DNA from: Candidatus Endomicrobium embiratermitis
GTDB taxonomy: Bacteria > Elusimicrobiota > Endomicrobiia > Endomicrobiales > Endomicrobiaceae
Direction of reading: 5' to 3'
NCBI GenBank assembly: GCA_009781315.1
Contig: WQYI01000012.1
Coordinates: 1-50,176 of the forward strand
DNA length: 50,176 bases
The notes under the pieces are model-generated. The model was not told the origin of the DNA. It searched no databases and saw nothing but the letters and a program-made list of their open reading frames with translations. Positions 1-8,856 of the stretch are shown here, piece by piece (positions within the stretch are counted from its first letter, which is position 1; the number at the start of each line of letters is the position of its first letter). Made by a program: the position numbers and the translations under genes.

Positions 1-128
1 GAAGACTATATTTTTTGGTATAATAACAAGAGACATCACAGAGCTTTAAATTACCAAACACCGCTTCATTGCGCTTTAACACTTCTTAATCACAAAAAGT
101 CCAATATGTTATGAGATACTACAATTCA

Positions 129-157
129 TTGACAGTTTGTGCAGGAAAATATAAAAT
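129..157 (+). promoter_or_regulatory. Predicted housekeeping promoter of the tol-pal block
   Basis: TTGACA at 129-134 is followed after 17 bases by TAAAAT at 152-157, close to the sigma-70 consensus. Transcription would start near 164, about 45 bases before pal. The rest of the first 208 bases holds no gene I can support. A lone TATAAT at 19-24 has no visible partner inside the window. Confidence 0.7.
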
Positions 158-208
158 AGTTAAACTAAAACGTGCGGGTTTTAACAACATTTTTAAAGGA
201 GATGCTTT

Positions 209-721
209 ATGAAGAAAGTTTTAGCGTTTGTTGTTTTGTTTGGGTTTGTTATTGTTGCTTCAGGCTGCGGTAAAAAACAGACTGTTAATCCTACTGCCGA
301 CGACTACTCCGAAGGTTCGATAAAAGGCATTGAAACCGTTAATTTTGCCGACGAACCTTCGATAAGAGATGAGCGTGAGAAAGATGCCAATTTAAGAACC
401 GTAAATTTTGATTTCGACAGAAGCGATTTGACCGCGGAAGCCCGCGCGATTTTAAAAGAAAACGCCAACTATTTGTTGAAGAATCCGAAAATGAACGTTG
501 TGGTGGAAGGTCACACCGACGACAGGGGCACGATAGAATATAATCTCGCTTTGGGACAGCGCAGGGCGGTAAAAGTTAAAGAATTTTACGTTCAGTTGGG
601 AATAGCTCCCAACAGAATAGCCACAATATCGTACGGACTTGAAAAGCCCGTTGACACCAGGCAAAACGAAACCGCTTGGGCTAAAAACAGAAGAGCGGAA
701 ACAAAAAATATTGTAAAATAA
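209..721 (+). CDS. pal: Peptidoglycan-associated lipoprotein Pal
   Basis: Pal is an outer-membrane lipoprotein that binds peptidoglycan and is the outer-membrane partner of the Tol complex during cell constriction. The 170-residue product starts with a lipoprotein signal peptide ending in a lipobox (VASGC, Cys at about residue 20). A short linker follows, then an OmpA-like peptidoglycan-binding domain at about residues 65-170 with the family signature EGHTDDRGTIEYN and GQRRA. The start is fixed by AAAGGAG six bases before the ATG. It is first in a run that includes every Tol component, which supports Pal over a generic OmpA-family lipoprotein. Confidence 0.93.
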   Translation: MKKVLAFVVLFGFVIVASGCGKKQTVNPTADDYSEGSIKGIETVNFADEPSIRDEREKDANLRTVNFDFDRSDLTAEARAILKENANYLLKNPKMNVVVEGHTDDRGTIEYNLALGQRRAVKVKEFYVQLGIAPNRIATISYGLEKPVDTRQNETAWAKNRRAETKNIVK

Positions 722-731
722 TTCTAAATTT

Positions 732-1421
732 ATGAAAATTTTATTTCCCGTCGTATTTTTATCCGCGTTTTTTGCCGCGGGCTGCGTGCCTTTAAATCAA
801 AGAGAAATTTCTGATTTAAAAGGCGAAGTTGCCGAATTGCAGATACAGTTAAAAGATCTTCAGAAACGCCACGCGGATTTATTCGTTAAAGCGGATTCGT
901 CTTATGTAACTCTTGACGTTCTTTCAGCTTCGATAAAGGATTTGCAAAACAAAGTTTCAATGCTTGCGCAGAATATTCAGGATATTGAAGTTTCTTCAAA
1001 GAAGAAAAGGGACGGAGCAAAGTCTGAAACAATGATTCCTTCGGATATATACCAAATCGCTTACAGCGATTATTCCATGGGAAAGTATGGTTTGGCATAC
1101 GAAGGATTTAAGTCGTTTGTGGATAAATATCCCAATTCCGAACTCGCGCCTCAGGCCCAGTATTTTATGGGCGAGTGTTTTTATTCGCAAAGTATGTGGG
1201 CGCAAGCTGTGGCCGAATATAAAAAAGTCGAACAAAATTATCCTCGTTCGGATTTAACCGCGTCGGCAAGGCTAAAAATTGCCCTTAGTTACGATCTTCT
1301 CGGTAAAAGGAACGAGGCAATAAGCATTTTTTCTTCAATAGTAGAAGATTATCCTCAAAGTTCCGAAGCTTTAACGGCTAAGGAAAAAATAAGAATATAT
1401 AATAATGCGCAGAGAAAATAA
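732..1421 (+). CDS. cpoB: Tol-Pal system protein CpoB (YbgF), lipoprotein form
   Basis: CpoB coordinates peptidoglycan synthesis with Tol-driven outer-membrane constriction. The 229-residue product has an N-terminal coiled coil (about residues 25-95, heptad-like LKGEVAELQIQLKDL) and C-terminal tetratricopeptide repeats (about 105-225, with YSMGKYGLAYEGF and YPNSELAPQAQYFMGECF). This is the usual YbgF layout. Unlike E. coli CpoB, the signal peptide ends in a lipobox (FAAGC), so the protein is probably a lipoprotein. It lies 10 bases after pal and overlaps the next gene by 17 bases, implying translational coupling. Confidence 0.85.
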   Translation: MKILFPVVFLSAFFAAGCVPLNQREISDLKGEVAELQIQLKDLQKRHADLFVKADSSYVTLDVLSASIKDLQNKVSMLAQNIQDIEVSSKKKRDGAKSETMIPSDIYQIAYSDYSMGKYGLAYEGFKSFVDKYPNSELAPQAQYFMGECFYSQSMWAQAVAEYKKVEQNYPRSDLTASARLKIALSYDLLGKRNEAISIFSSIVEDYPQSSEALTAKEKIRIYNNAQRK

Positions 1422-2157
1422 GCCGTTACATTACCTTGCGCTTGCGTTTGCGGTTTCAATCGCGCTGCATATCACCATATTGTTTGCGGCGTCCTATTCG
1501 AATTTAAAAAAGAAGATAAAATTTGTTTCCGTGCCTATAGAGGTTTCTTTTTATACGCCGGCGCCAACGCGTTCTAATCCGCCTCAGGTTGTTGAACAAA
1601 AAGAGACGATAAAGCAGCAAGAAATCAAAGAAGAACAAAAACCAATTAATAAAGAAGATGTCGTAGTAAAGAAAAAAGAACCTGTTAAAGAAAAGCCTAA
1701 ACCGAAACCTCAGGTAAAAAAGGCTAAACCTGAAGAAAAACCAAAAGAAAAAGTTAAAGAAGAAGTTAAACCGGTTGAAACAAATAACGAAGTCGAAACC
1801 ATTCAGCCGGCGCAAAACGCCGAACCGATCCGGGAAACTGCCGGTTCTCAATATGAAAGTCTTTCTTTTGATTCCCAAAATTTTAAATATCCGTTTTATG
1901 CGAATACTATTATCCGAAAAATAAGAACATATTGGCAGTGGGTTGAGAGTTACGGAAGGCTAAGGGCTGTAATATATTTTAGAATACTTAAAGACGGCAG
2001 CGTAACCGATATAACGGTTAAAGAATCTTCTGGCGATTTAAGTTTTGACAGAAATGCAGAAAGAGCCGTGCAGCTGGCAAGCCCTTTTGCGCCTTTGCCC
2101 GACGGATATGAGGGAGATTCCCTGGGAGTGCATTTTGAATTTAAATACAGAAATTAG
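1405..2157 (+). CDS. tolA: TolA/TonB-type energy-transducing protein
   Basis: TolA/TonB proteins carry energy from an inner-membrane TolQR/ExbBD motor to outer-membrane partners. The 250-residue product has one N-terminal membrane anchor (about residues 10-30). A long Lys/Glu/Pro-rich stretch spans the periplasm (about 55-130, many KPK and EEK runs). A TonB-like C-terminal domain follows at about 155-250 (YFRILKDGSVTDITVKESSG). By sequence the tail resembles TonB. By position between cpoB and tolB it should act as TolA. No TonB-dependent receptor lies nearby, so the Tol role is preferred, but this is an inference from context. Confidence 0.8.
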   Translation: MRRENKPLHYLALAFAVSIALHITILFAASYSNLKKKIKFVSVPIEVSFYTPAPTRSNPPQVVEQKETIKQQEIKEEQKPINKEDVVVKKKEPVKEKPKPKPQVKKAKPEEKPKEKVKEEVKPVETNNEVETIQPAQNAEPIRETAGSQYESLSFDSQNFKYPFYANTIIRKIRTYWQWVESYGRLRAVIYFRILKDGSVTDITVKESSGDLSFDRNAERAVQLASPFAPLPDGYEGDSLGVHFEFKYRN

Positions 2158-2179
2158 GGTCTCTTGAAAAAACCAAGTT

Positions 2180-2270
2180 TGTCATACCGGCGAAAGCCGG
2201 TATCCACGTTGTCCTTATATTTGTACGATGACAACAACGAAAATGGATTCCGTTTTTCAACGGAATGACA
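2180..2270. repeat. TGTCAT...ATGACA cloverleaf repeat, copy 1
   Basis: The ends TGTCAT (2180-2185) and ATGACA (2265-2270) are inverted. Inside lie a hairpin ATACCGGC-GAAA-GCCGGTAT (2184-2203), a GTTGTC/GACAAC pair around 2208-2236 and a hairpin ATTCCGTT-TTTC-AACGGAAT (2247-2266). The element fills the gap between tolA and tolB. Confidence 0.75.
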
Positions 2271-2294
2271 CGGACACAACAAGGAAATCCATTT

Positions 2295-3578
2295 ATGAAG
2301 AAATTTTGTTTTGCTTTGTTTATCTTAAGCGTTTTCAGTTCGTTTGTTTACGCCCAGAACGACGTGTATCTTTCGCTTTCGGCCACAGGCAAAAGGTCGG
2401 ACATAGCCGTTGAAAATTTTGTATCGGAAAAATCTCCGGAAGCGTTAAAAATGTCCCGGATTTTACAGGAAATTGTCGAAAACGATTTGATTTTAAGCAG
2501 ATATTTTAACATTATTAAGGAGGATTCCGAAGAACAAATTCCTTTTACTGAAAAACTTGTTCTCTGGGATAAAAAAGGGGCGAGCGTTCTCCTTACCGCG
2601 GACGTTAAATTAGCCGCAAATACTATAACTCTCAAAGCCAGACTTTACGATGTGACCAGCGGTGAAACAATATGGCAGCATTCTTACCAAGGCGACAGTA
2701 TTGATTACAGGTTTCTGGCTCACAGCCTTAGCGACGAAATAGTAAGAAGGTTTACCGGCGAAAGCGGAATAGCCCGCACTAAAATAGTTTTTATAAACAA
2801 CAGCACCAGATTTAAAGAACTTTACATAATAGATTACGACGGCTATAACCTGAGAAGGCTGACTAAAGACAATAAATTAAATATTCTTCCCAGATGGTCT
2901 CCGGACGGCGAGCAGATTATATACACAAGCTATCTTTACAACAATCCCGATTTATTCGCGTTAAATCTCGTGAAAAACAGGCGCGGTATAATTTCAAAAT
3001 TTCAGGGATTAAACAGCGCAGCCAATTTTTCGCCCGACGGAGAAAGAATTGTTCTGACGCTTTCAAGAGGAAAATATCCGAATTTGTTTTTGATAAGCAA
3101 AACAGGGGAGCTCATACGAAGAATGACCGAAGGTACGCATATAGACACAAGCCCTTCTTACGCTCCTAACGGCCAGGAGATAGTTTTTATTTCCGACAGG
3201 CCCGGATATCCGCAGTTGTATATAATGAATGTCGACGGCGGAAACATGAGGCGCCTTACGACAAGCGGTTTTAGCGATTCTCCCGCGTGGTCGCCGCGCG
3301 GCGATAAAATAGTTTTTACTATGAGGCAGCCTAAAGGAAATTTCGATTTATACGTTTACGATTTGCCTACTACTAAAATTACAAAAATCACTAATAATCA
3401 GAGAAATAATGAAAATCCGTCGTGGTCTCCGGACGGAAGGTTTGTGGCTTTTTCATCTACCAGGTCCGGGAAGAATGAAATTTACATTATGGCTATAGAC
3501 GGTTCCGGCACAAGAAAACTTGCCGAAATTCCGGGGAATTCCTATACTCCGGCGTGGTCGCCGAACTTTAAAAAATGA
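2295..3578 (+). CDS. tolB: Tol-Pal system beta-propeller protein TolB
   Basis: TolB is the periplasmic propeller that binds Pal and TolA. The 427-residue product has a signal peptide cleaved after VYA (about residue 20). An N-terminal alpha/beta domain follows (about 20-165), then a propeller built from repeats with WSPDG-like hallmarks (PRWSPDG, ANFSPDG, PSYAPNG, PAWSPRG, PSWSPDG). Length and order are normal for the family. An in-frame ATG exists at 2265, but it lies inside the upstream repeat. The ATG at 2295 has AAGGA nine bases before it and starts the signal peptide directly, so it is preferred. Confidence 0.93.
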   Translation: MKKFCFALFILSVFSSFVYAQNDVYLSLSATGKRSDIAVENFVSEKSPEALKMSRILQEIVENDLILSRYFNIIKEDSEEQIPFTEKLVLWDKKGASVLLTADVKLAANTITLKARLYDVTSGETIWQHSYQGDSIDYRFLAHSLSDEIVRRFTGESGIARTKIVFINNSTRFKELYIIDYDGYNLRRLTKDNKLNILPRWSPDGEQIIYTSYLYNNPDLFALNLVKNRRGIISKFQGLNSAANFSPDGERIVLTLSRGKYPNLFLISKTGELIRRMTEGTHIDTSPSYAPNGQEIVFISDRPGYPQLYIMNVDGGNMRRLTTSGFSDSPAWSPRGDKIVFTMRQPKGNFDLYVYDLPTTKITKITNNQRNNENPSWSPDGRFVAFSSTRSGKNEIYIMAIDGSGTRKLAEIPGNSYTPAWSPNFKK

Positions 3579-3581
3579 AAA

Positions 3582-3612
3582 TGACAGATTGCGGGTCAAG
3601 CCCGCAATGACG
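3582..3612. repeat. Single-arm hairpin related to the cloverleaf repeats
   Basis: ATTGCGGG (3588-3595) pairs with CCCGCAAT (3601-3608) around a five-base loop. It is bounded by TGACAG and ATGACG, like the ends of the cloverleaf repeats. It sits between tolB and tolQ with no T-run, so it is not a standard terminator. Confidence 0.65.
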
Positions 3613-3632
3613 ATAATAAATAGGGGAAAACA

Positions 3633-4283
3633 ATGTTTGAAGGCAAAAGTATTATCGATATAATACGAATGGGAGGATGGACTTTTTCCGTTCTTATAGC
3701 GGTTTCAATTCTTTCTTTCACCGTTATTTTTTATAAATTTTTTGAGTTTGCGGTGAAGTCGAAAATTACCAGAAAAGAATTTATTACAAGACTTATGGAA
3801 AAACTCAGAAAAAATAAAATCGACGGAGCAATCGGGTTTTGCGAAAGCGTTAATACTCCGATGGCGCCCGTCGCAAAAGCGGGATTAACGGCTTACAACG
3901 ATCGGGAAGGCACAATGAGCCAAGCCATGAACAGAGAAATTATGATACAAACCGTAAAACTTGAAAGGTTTACGACGATTATCGGAACAGTAGGCAGCAT
4001 CGCGGTTTATATAGGTTTGTTCGGCACGGTCTTAGGGATAATAAGAGCTTTCCACGATATAGCGAAAGCGGGTTCCGGCGGAATTTCAATAGTAATTGGA
4101 GGCGTTTCCGAAGCCTTGATAGCCACGGCAGCCGGCCTTTTTGTTGCTATTCCCGCTGTCGTAGCTTATAATTTTTTAATGAAACGTATTGAAAATTTTA
4201 CGGTTAATATGGAGTATTGCGCGTCCGCAGTAGAGGATTTTTTATCGGAGCAAGATAAAAACAATGCCAACGAGAATAAATAA
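3633..4283 (+). CDS. tolQ: TolQ/ExbB-family proton-channel protein
   Basis: TolQ forms with TolR the inner-membrane proton channel that energises the Tol system. The 216-residue product has the family's three membrane segments (about residues 15-37, 125-150 and 160-185). It carries the conserved cytoplasmic and membrane signature GTVGSIAVYIGLFGTVLGI...AF with the later GGVSEALIATAAGLFVAIPAV. AGGGGAAA precedes the ATG. The gene overlaps tolR by 20 bases. The family also includes ExbB and MotA; the Tol gene order decides the call. Confidence 0.9.
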   Translation: MFEGKSIIDIIRMGGWTFSVLIAVSILSFTVIFYKFFEFAVKSKITRKEFITRLMEKLRKNKIDGAIGFCESVNTPMAPVAKAGLTAYNDREGTMSQAMNREIMIQTVKLERFTTIIGTVGSIAVYIGLFGTVLGIIRAFHDIAKAGSGGISIVIGGVSEALIATAAGLFVAIPAVVAYNFLMKRIENFTVNMEYCASAVEDFLSEQDKNNANENK

Positions 4284-4713
4284 GCACAGGTCCAAAGTGA
4301 TGGCTGAAATAAACATAACTCCTTTTACGGACGTTATACTTGTTTTGCTTATCATTTTTATGATAACGACTCCCATGCTCATGCAGCCGGGAATAAAAAT
4401 CAATCTGCCCAAAACCCAGACCACTGACCACGAAGACTCTAAAAATATCGAAGTTGTCATTTCAAAAGACGGTTATGTTTACATGGAAGGAAAACAAATT
4501 CACGAATCTAACGTCGACGCGACTATAAAAAACCTTATATCGAGATATCCCGACAGACCTGTCGTAATAAAGGGAGATAAAGACGTTAAATACGATTATG
4601 TTATGCGGTTTATGGATAAAGCGAAAAAAGCCGGAGCAATAAGATTTGCTCTTGCCGTAGATAATGTAGTTGTTCAAAAGCCCGCGCCGCAGGTACAAAA
4701 TGAAAGCAATTAA
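4264..4713 (+). CDS. tolR: TolR/ExbD-family biopolymer transport protein
   Basis: TolR partners TolQ in the proton channel and has a periplasmic peptidoglycan-binding domain. The 149-residue product has a short cytoplasmic N-terminus, then one membrane helix beginning with the essential aspartate (NITPFTDVILVLLIIFM). A periplasmic ExbD fold follows, with VVIKGDKDVKYDYVMRFMD near residues 95-120. The ATG lies within the end of tolQ, and the stop lies 14 bases past the start of the next gene, so three genes are translationally linked. Confidence 0.9.
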   Translation: MPTRINKHRSKVMAEINITPFTDVILVLLIIFMITTPMLMQPGIKINLPKTQTTDHEDSKNIEVVISKDGYVYMEGKQIHESNVDATIKNLISRYPDRPVVIKGDKDVKYDYVMRFMDKAKKAGAIRFALAVDNVVVQKPAPQVQNESN

Positions 4714-6028
4714 CAGGATGTTGGTTTGCCTTTGCGTGATAGGTTTTTCGGGGTTAATTTTCTACTCTCCGCAGCAGCTTTACGATTTGATAACGCAAAC
4801 TCCCGCATATGATTTTTCTATAGATTGGCCTGTGGCAAGAATTTTGACAGAGCCTTTTTATGCTTTTGCTTTATACGCTCTTAATCTTGACAGAAATTTT
4901 TACCGTCCCGCTTTAATTTCATGGGGAGTCTGGATTTTAATAGCCGTATTTACTTACTGCGTTATAAATAAGACAACCGCGCTTTATTGCTTTAAGAGAA
5001 TACTGTACGCTTTTATGCTTTTCGCGACGGTTTTGCTTTTCACGGTTTTAATCCCTCTGCCTGGTCCGAAACTCATCAAACCCGAAGGATACGTCGCGGC
5101 CGACATTCATTCGCATACTATGGTTTCGCACGACGCTACAGGGTCCGCGGCGTCAAATTTAAAGTTTCACGAACTTCAGGGTTTTGATTTCTTTTTTATT
5201 ACGGAACACAACCACACAAAAGGTTTTTTAAAATTTCCCGAAAACGAGCGATATAAAAAAGTTTTTCCGGGCGTACAAATGCAGACGAAAGACGGAGTAT
5301 CGGTTCTTCTTCTCTCGGGTCAAGAATTCGACGGAAACGAATACAAAAACATAACCCTGTCCGAAATTATAGAAAAAGCTCATCAAAACAGCATGCTTGT
5401 TATTATGCCTCACTGGTGGAAATGGCATAAGTTTTCTTATCAGGAATTAACGGAGCTCGGCATAGACGGATTTGAAGTTTACAATTGCGGTTACAGATAT
5501 TTTGACGCTAAAGAACAGAGTGAGCTTATTTCTTTCTGCAAAGAGAACAATCTTTTGATGTTTGGCACAACAGACTGGCACGGCTGGGGATATATGACCG
5601 ACGTCTGGACGGTTTTTAAAGGAGACGCGGAACAAAATTTAAAAGATCAGCTTGCCAAAAAGCCGGATTTAAAGGTTATAACTTTCAGGGAAAAGCAATG
5701 GAACTCTCCCGCCAGATTTATTTTTGAACCTTTTGCCGCTTATTATTATTACGTAAAAAACGCGGACATGACGGCTTTGCTCTCTTTTATGGCTTGGTTT
5801 GGTATTTTATTTACTTTAATGTCGAGCAACGCGGCAAAATATATAAAATCGTATTTACCCGCCGCGCTGTCTTTGTTTTTTCTCGGAGCGGCAATTTATT
5901 ATTACGTTATAAGTATTCAGGCCTTAGAGACAAACAGGATTATCCTGACTTCCGTTGTACCCGTTTTAACAGGCATGTCTTTACTTTGGTTTGCGTTGTG
6001 GAGAATGAATGGAAAGGATTTTCAATAA
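4700..6028 (+). CDS. Membrane protein with a PHP-type metallo-phosphoesterase domain
   Basis: The specific function is unknown. The 442-residue product has three N-terminal membrane segments (about residues 5-22, 65-85 and 95-117) and a PHP-like metal-hydrolase domain (about 128-330). Three further membrane segments follow (about 360-378, 388-408 and 415-435). Metal-ligand motifs are visible: ADIHSHT near 135, ITEHNH near 167, MPHWWKWH near 240 and TTDWHG near 292. This is the expected Asp/His series for PHP hydrolases. The side of the membrane facing the domain cannot be told with certainty. The ATG at 4700 overlaps tolR and is preferred to an upstream start inside tolR. Overlap with tolR and the following glycosyltransferase suggests a role in envelope sugar or lipid chemistry. 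Confidence 0.72.
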   Translation: MKAINRMLVCLCVIGFSGLIFYSPQQLYDLITQTPAYDFSIDWPVARILTEPFYAFALYALNLDRNFYRPALISWGVWILIAVFTYCVINKTTALYCFKRILYAFMLFATVLLFTVLIPLPGPKLIKPEGYVAADIHSHTMVSHDATGSAASNLKFHELQGFDFFFITEHNHTKGFLKFPENERYKKVFPGVQMQTKDGVSVLLLSGQEFDGNEYKNITLSEIIEKAHQNSMLVIMPHWWKWHKFSYQELTELGIDGFEVYNCGYRYFDAKEQSELISFCKENNLLMFGTTDWHGWGYMTDVWTVFKGDAEQNLKDQLAKKPDLKVITFREKQWNSPARFIFEPFAAYYYYVKNADMTALLSFMAWFGILFTLMSSNAAKYIKSYLPAALSLFFLGAAIYYYVISIQALETNRIILTSVVPVLTGMSLLWFALWRMNGKDFQ

Positions 6029-7442
6029 AAAGAATACCGTTTTAGCGGTCGGCGCGGTTGTATTGTTTAAGCTCTTTTTATCAGCTGTTTTGGAGCTTCA
6101 TCCGGACGAAGCTTATTACTGGCTTTGGTCAAAAAATCTTGCCTTGGGGTATTACGACCATTCCCCGATGGTCGCGTATTTTATAAAAATTACCACTGTC
6201 TTTTCGGATTCCGAAGTATTTGTCAGGTTGTCTTCGGTTATAGTTACCGTATTTTTAAGTTTTTTGACATGGAAATTCGCAAAGAAATTTTTTGACGAAA
6301 CCGTAGCGGCTGCTGCTGTCATAATAGTGAACACAATTCCGTTGATGATGGTCGCGTCGATTGTAATTACTCCGGATACGCCGGTTTTTCTTTTCTACTG
6401 TTTGTCGGTTTATTTTTTATGGCGGCTTGTACAAACAAACGAAACAAAATATTGGTATTTGACGGGTTTGTTTTTCGGTTTGACGCTTTTTTCAAAATAT
6501 ACTGGCGTTTTATTCGTACCGTGCCTTTTTATTTACATGGTTTTGGACAAAAAACTTTCTTGGTTAAAAAATAAGCATTTTTATCTTATGTTTTTAACCG
6601 CTTTAGCGGTTTTTGCGCCTGTTATAATATGGAATTCCCAAAACAACTGGATATCTTTTACTTATCAGCTCGGACACGGTTTATACAATGACAGGCTTAA
6701 TGTAGGATATGTTTTCGAATATTTAGGCGCGCAGTGCCTTGTCGCGGGACCGTTCATTTTTATAGCCGGTTTTATAGCGGCGTACGGGTATTTTATTTCA
6801 AAAGATTCGGGAAAAATTTTCCTTGCGTCTTTTTCAATTCCTATTATACTTTTTTTCGCGTTTACGGCTTTAAAAAGGCTGCCCGGAGCCAACTGGCCTT
6901 CTTTCGCGTATTTTACGTTCAGCGTTATGACGGCTCAATATTTGTTGTCCGGCGGCTCAAAATTTAAAAGAAAAATCCTTATTATCGGGATTTCTTTTAA
7001 CATAGTTTTATCGGCTATTGCCGGATTTCACGCTAAATTTAGTATAATACCTGTATATAAGTTTTCGCAAAAAGCGGCTGTGGCGGATGCGACAAACTGG
7101 TTTTCGGGATGGAAAGTTTTAGGCGATGATCTTTTAAAGCGCGATATAAAATACGCGGTAACGCATTCGCACCAGTGGGGCGGAGCCATAGCGTATTATA
7201 CCAAAGGCAAAATAGGCGTATTTTTGGATACCCTCAGGCTAAACCAGTTTGCCTATTGGAATGTGCCCCAAGATTTGAGAAATCAAAAAACGGCTTATGT
7301 GAATATAGACAACAGAATGGAAAAAGATTTCGGCATTTTGGAAAACGCGGACGTATTTTTCGCGTACAGAAACGGTATTCCGGTAAGACAATACGGCGTA
7401 ACCGAAACAAACGGTTATGAAATGAAGATAAACAACAATTAG
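6009..7442 (+). CDS. GT39-type membrane glycosyltransferase (ArnT/PMT superfamily)
   Basis: These enzymes transfer sugars from polyprenyl-phosphate donors to lipid or protein acceptors on the periplasmic face. The 477-residue product is almost wholly hydrophobic, with about 10 to 11 membrane segments. The first large loop carries the family signature LHPDEAYYWLW...GYYDHSPMVAYF (residues about 28-55), whose acidic pair is the catalytic region in GT39/GT83 enzymes. The C-terminal 120 residues are soluble and periplasmic (HSHQWGGAIAYYT near 385). The gene overlaps the PHP gene by 20 bases. The acceptor cannot be read from sequence; lipid A modification or protein O-glycosylation are both possible. 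Confidence 0.8.
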   Translation: MERIFNKKNTVLAVGAVVLFKLFLSAVLELHPDEAYYWLWSKNLALGYYDHSPMVAYFIKITTVFSDSEVFVRLSSVIVTVFLSFLTWKFAKKFFDETVAAAAVIIVNTIPLMMVASIVITPDTPVFLFYCLSVYFLWRLVQTNETKYWYLTGLFFGLTLFSKYTGVLFVPCLFIYMVLDKKLSWLKNKHFYLMFLTALAVFAPVIIWNSQNNWISFTYQLGHGLYNDRLNVGYVFEYLGAQCLVAGPFIFIAGFIAAYGYFISKDSGKIFLASFSIPIILFFAFTALKRLPGANWPSFAYFTFSVMTAQYLLSGGSKFKRKILIIGISFNIVLSAIAGFHAKFSIIPVYKFSQKAAVADATNWFSGWKVLGDDLLKRDIKYAVTHSHQWGGAIAYYTKGKIGVFLDTLRLNQFAYWNVPQDLRNQKTAYVNIDNRMEKDFGILENADVFFAYRNGIPVRQYGVTETNGYEMKINNN

Positions 7443-7451
7443 GAATTAGGA

Positions 7452-8798
7452 GTGAGCGAACGGACGAAAAAAATGAAAATATTAAAAATAATATTATTCC
7501 CAATGTTGCTGCTGTTGTTTTTTCCTGCTTTTCTTTTTGCGCAAGGAAATGATAAACCTCTTATTCACGCCGTAAAAGATAATGAATATGAAAAGGTTTT
7601 AAAACTTCTTGCGCGCGGCGAAAATCCAAACGTTAAAGATTTTATGGGCAATTCCGCTCTTGTTATCGCAGTAAATAACGGCAATGAAAAAATCGCCGAA
7701 GCTCTTATAAAAAAAGAAGCTGATCCCAGTGCAAGTTATATGCGGGGTATGAGCGTGCTTATGCTTGCCATAAACAAAAAACTTGAAAATACCGCGAATC
7801 TTCTTATAAAGCACGGAGCGGATGTAACGGCAAAATTGAGCAACGGCACCGACGCTCTCATGCTTGCCGCAGAAAAGAATTTGATAAGCGTCGCCAAAAA
7901 TATTATCGGTAAAAAACATATTGACGTAAATGCCAGAAATTCGGAAGGATTGAGCCCTCTTTCCATTGCCATAAAAAACAGGAATATGGAAATGGCCAGG
8001 TTTTTGTATAAAAACAAAGCGAAGACTTCCAATATACTGGAAGCCGTCGCGGTTTCGGATTTAGACTCCGTAAAGGGATTTTTGCGTTTAGGGGCAAGCA
8101 TAGAAACAAAAGGCGACGATGATATGACGCCTCTTTTAATCGCGTATTCAAATGAAGATTATAGGATTGCCGATTTTCTTATAGATGAGTACAGGGCCAA
8201 TATTAACGCAAGAAACGCATACGGACTTTCTCCTGCTCTTATAGCCGCCATGAAAAATAACTCGGAGCTTGTTATTCGCGCGATGCAGGCTCATGCCGAT
8301 TTATCCGTAAGAGACATAAACGGTTTAAATCCTTTGATGTTCGCGATTTTTGCCGGCAACCATTCTCTGGTGGATAAAATGCTCCTTTACGAACCGTCTG
8401 CCGTAAATAACATAGATAAAAATTTTAACACGCCTTTGTCTATAGCGGTTTCACTGGGCGATGAGAAGATGGTAAAAAGACTTACCGACGACGGCGCTTA
8501 TCTAAATTCCAAAAACGCGAAAAGGGCTCTGAATGTGGCTATAGACTCAGGCAATCTGGTCATAGCGGAATTTCTTATAAGGAAAGGCGCAAGGGTTAAC
8601 GCGAAAGATTTAAAAGGCGTTTCTCCCATGATGGTCGCGATAAATAATGCCGATCCGGCAGCTGTTAAATTTCTTATTAAAAAGGGCGCGAAAATAAATA
8701 TACGCGATAAAAACGGTTATACGCCTCTGGATTATGCAAAAGAGCGCGGTAATGTTGAAATAATAGCGCTGCTTACCGCGTTAAGTGTAAGCGAGTAA
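7452..8798 (+). CDS. Exported ankyrin-repeat protein
   Basis: The product is built from about a dozen ankyrin repeats (recurring SPLSIAI, TPLLIAY, SPALIAAM, TPLDYAK motifs, residues about 35-445) behind an N-terminal signal peptide (LFPMLLLLFFPAFLFAQG). Ankyrin repeats bind protein partners; no enzyme domain is present. The GTG at 7452 has AGGAA six bases upstream. An internal ATG at 7473 would give a cleaner signal peptide but has a weak binding site, so the start is uncertain by seven residues. The neighbouring gene encodes an exported WD40 propeller, and the pair may be periplasmic scaffolding. Confidence 0.83.
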   Translation: MSERTKKMKILKIILFPMLLLLFFPAFLFAQGNDKPLIHAVKDNEYEKVLKLLARGENPNVKDFMGNSALVIAVNNGNEKIAEALIKKEADPSASYMRGMSVLMLAINKKLENTANLLIKHGADVTAKLSNGTDALMLAAEKNLISVAKNIIGKKHIDVNARNSEGLSPLSIAIKNRNMEMARFLYKNKAKTSNILEAVAVSDLDSVKGFLRLGASIETKGDDDMTPLLIAYSNEDYRIADFLIDEYRANINARNAYGLSPALIAAMKNNSELVIRAMQAHADLSVRDINGLNPLMFAIFAGNHSLVDKMLLYEPSAVNNIDKNFNTPLSIAVSLGDEKMVKRLTDDGAYLNSKNAKRALNVAIDSGNLVIAEFLIRKGARVNAKDLKGVSPMMVAINNADPAAVKFLIKKGAKINIRDKNGYTPLDYAKERGNVEIIALLTALSVSE

Positions 8799-8830
8799 CG
8801 GCGATTACAAATTAAAAATTACGAATGAAA
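8796..8830. repeat. Short scaffold-repeat remnant beginning on a stop codon
   Basis: TAACGGC begins at the ankyrin-gene stop codon (8796-8798). The AT-rich words that follow (ATTACAAATTAAAAATTACG) resemble the arms of the longer scaffold repeats near pnp, but no second arm is clear. It is listed as a probable degenerate copy. Confidence 0.4.
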
Positions 8831-8856
8831 AATCTCAAACACATAAGGAGCTTGAC

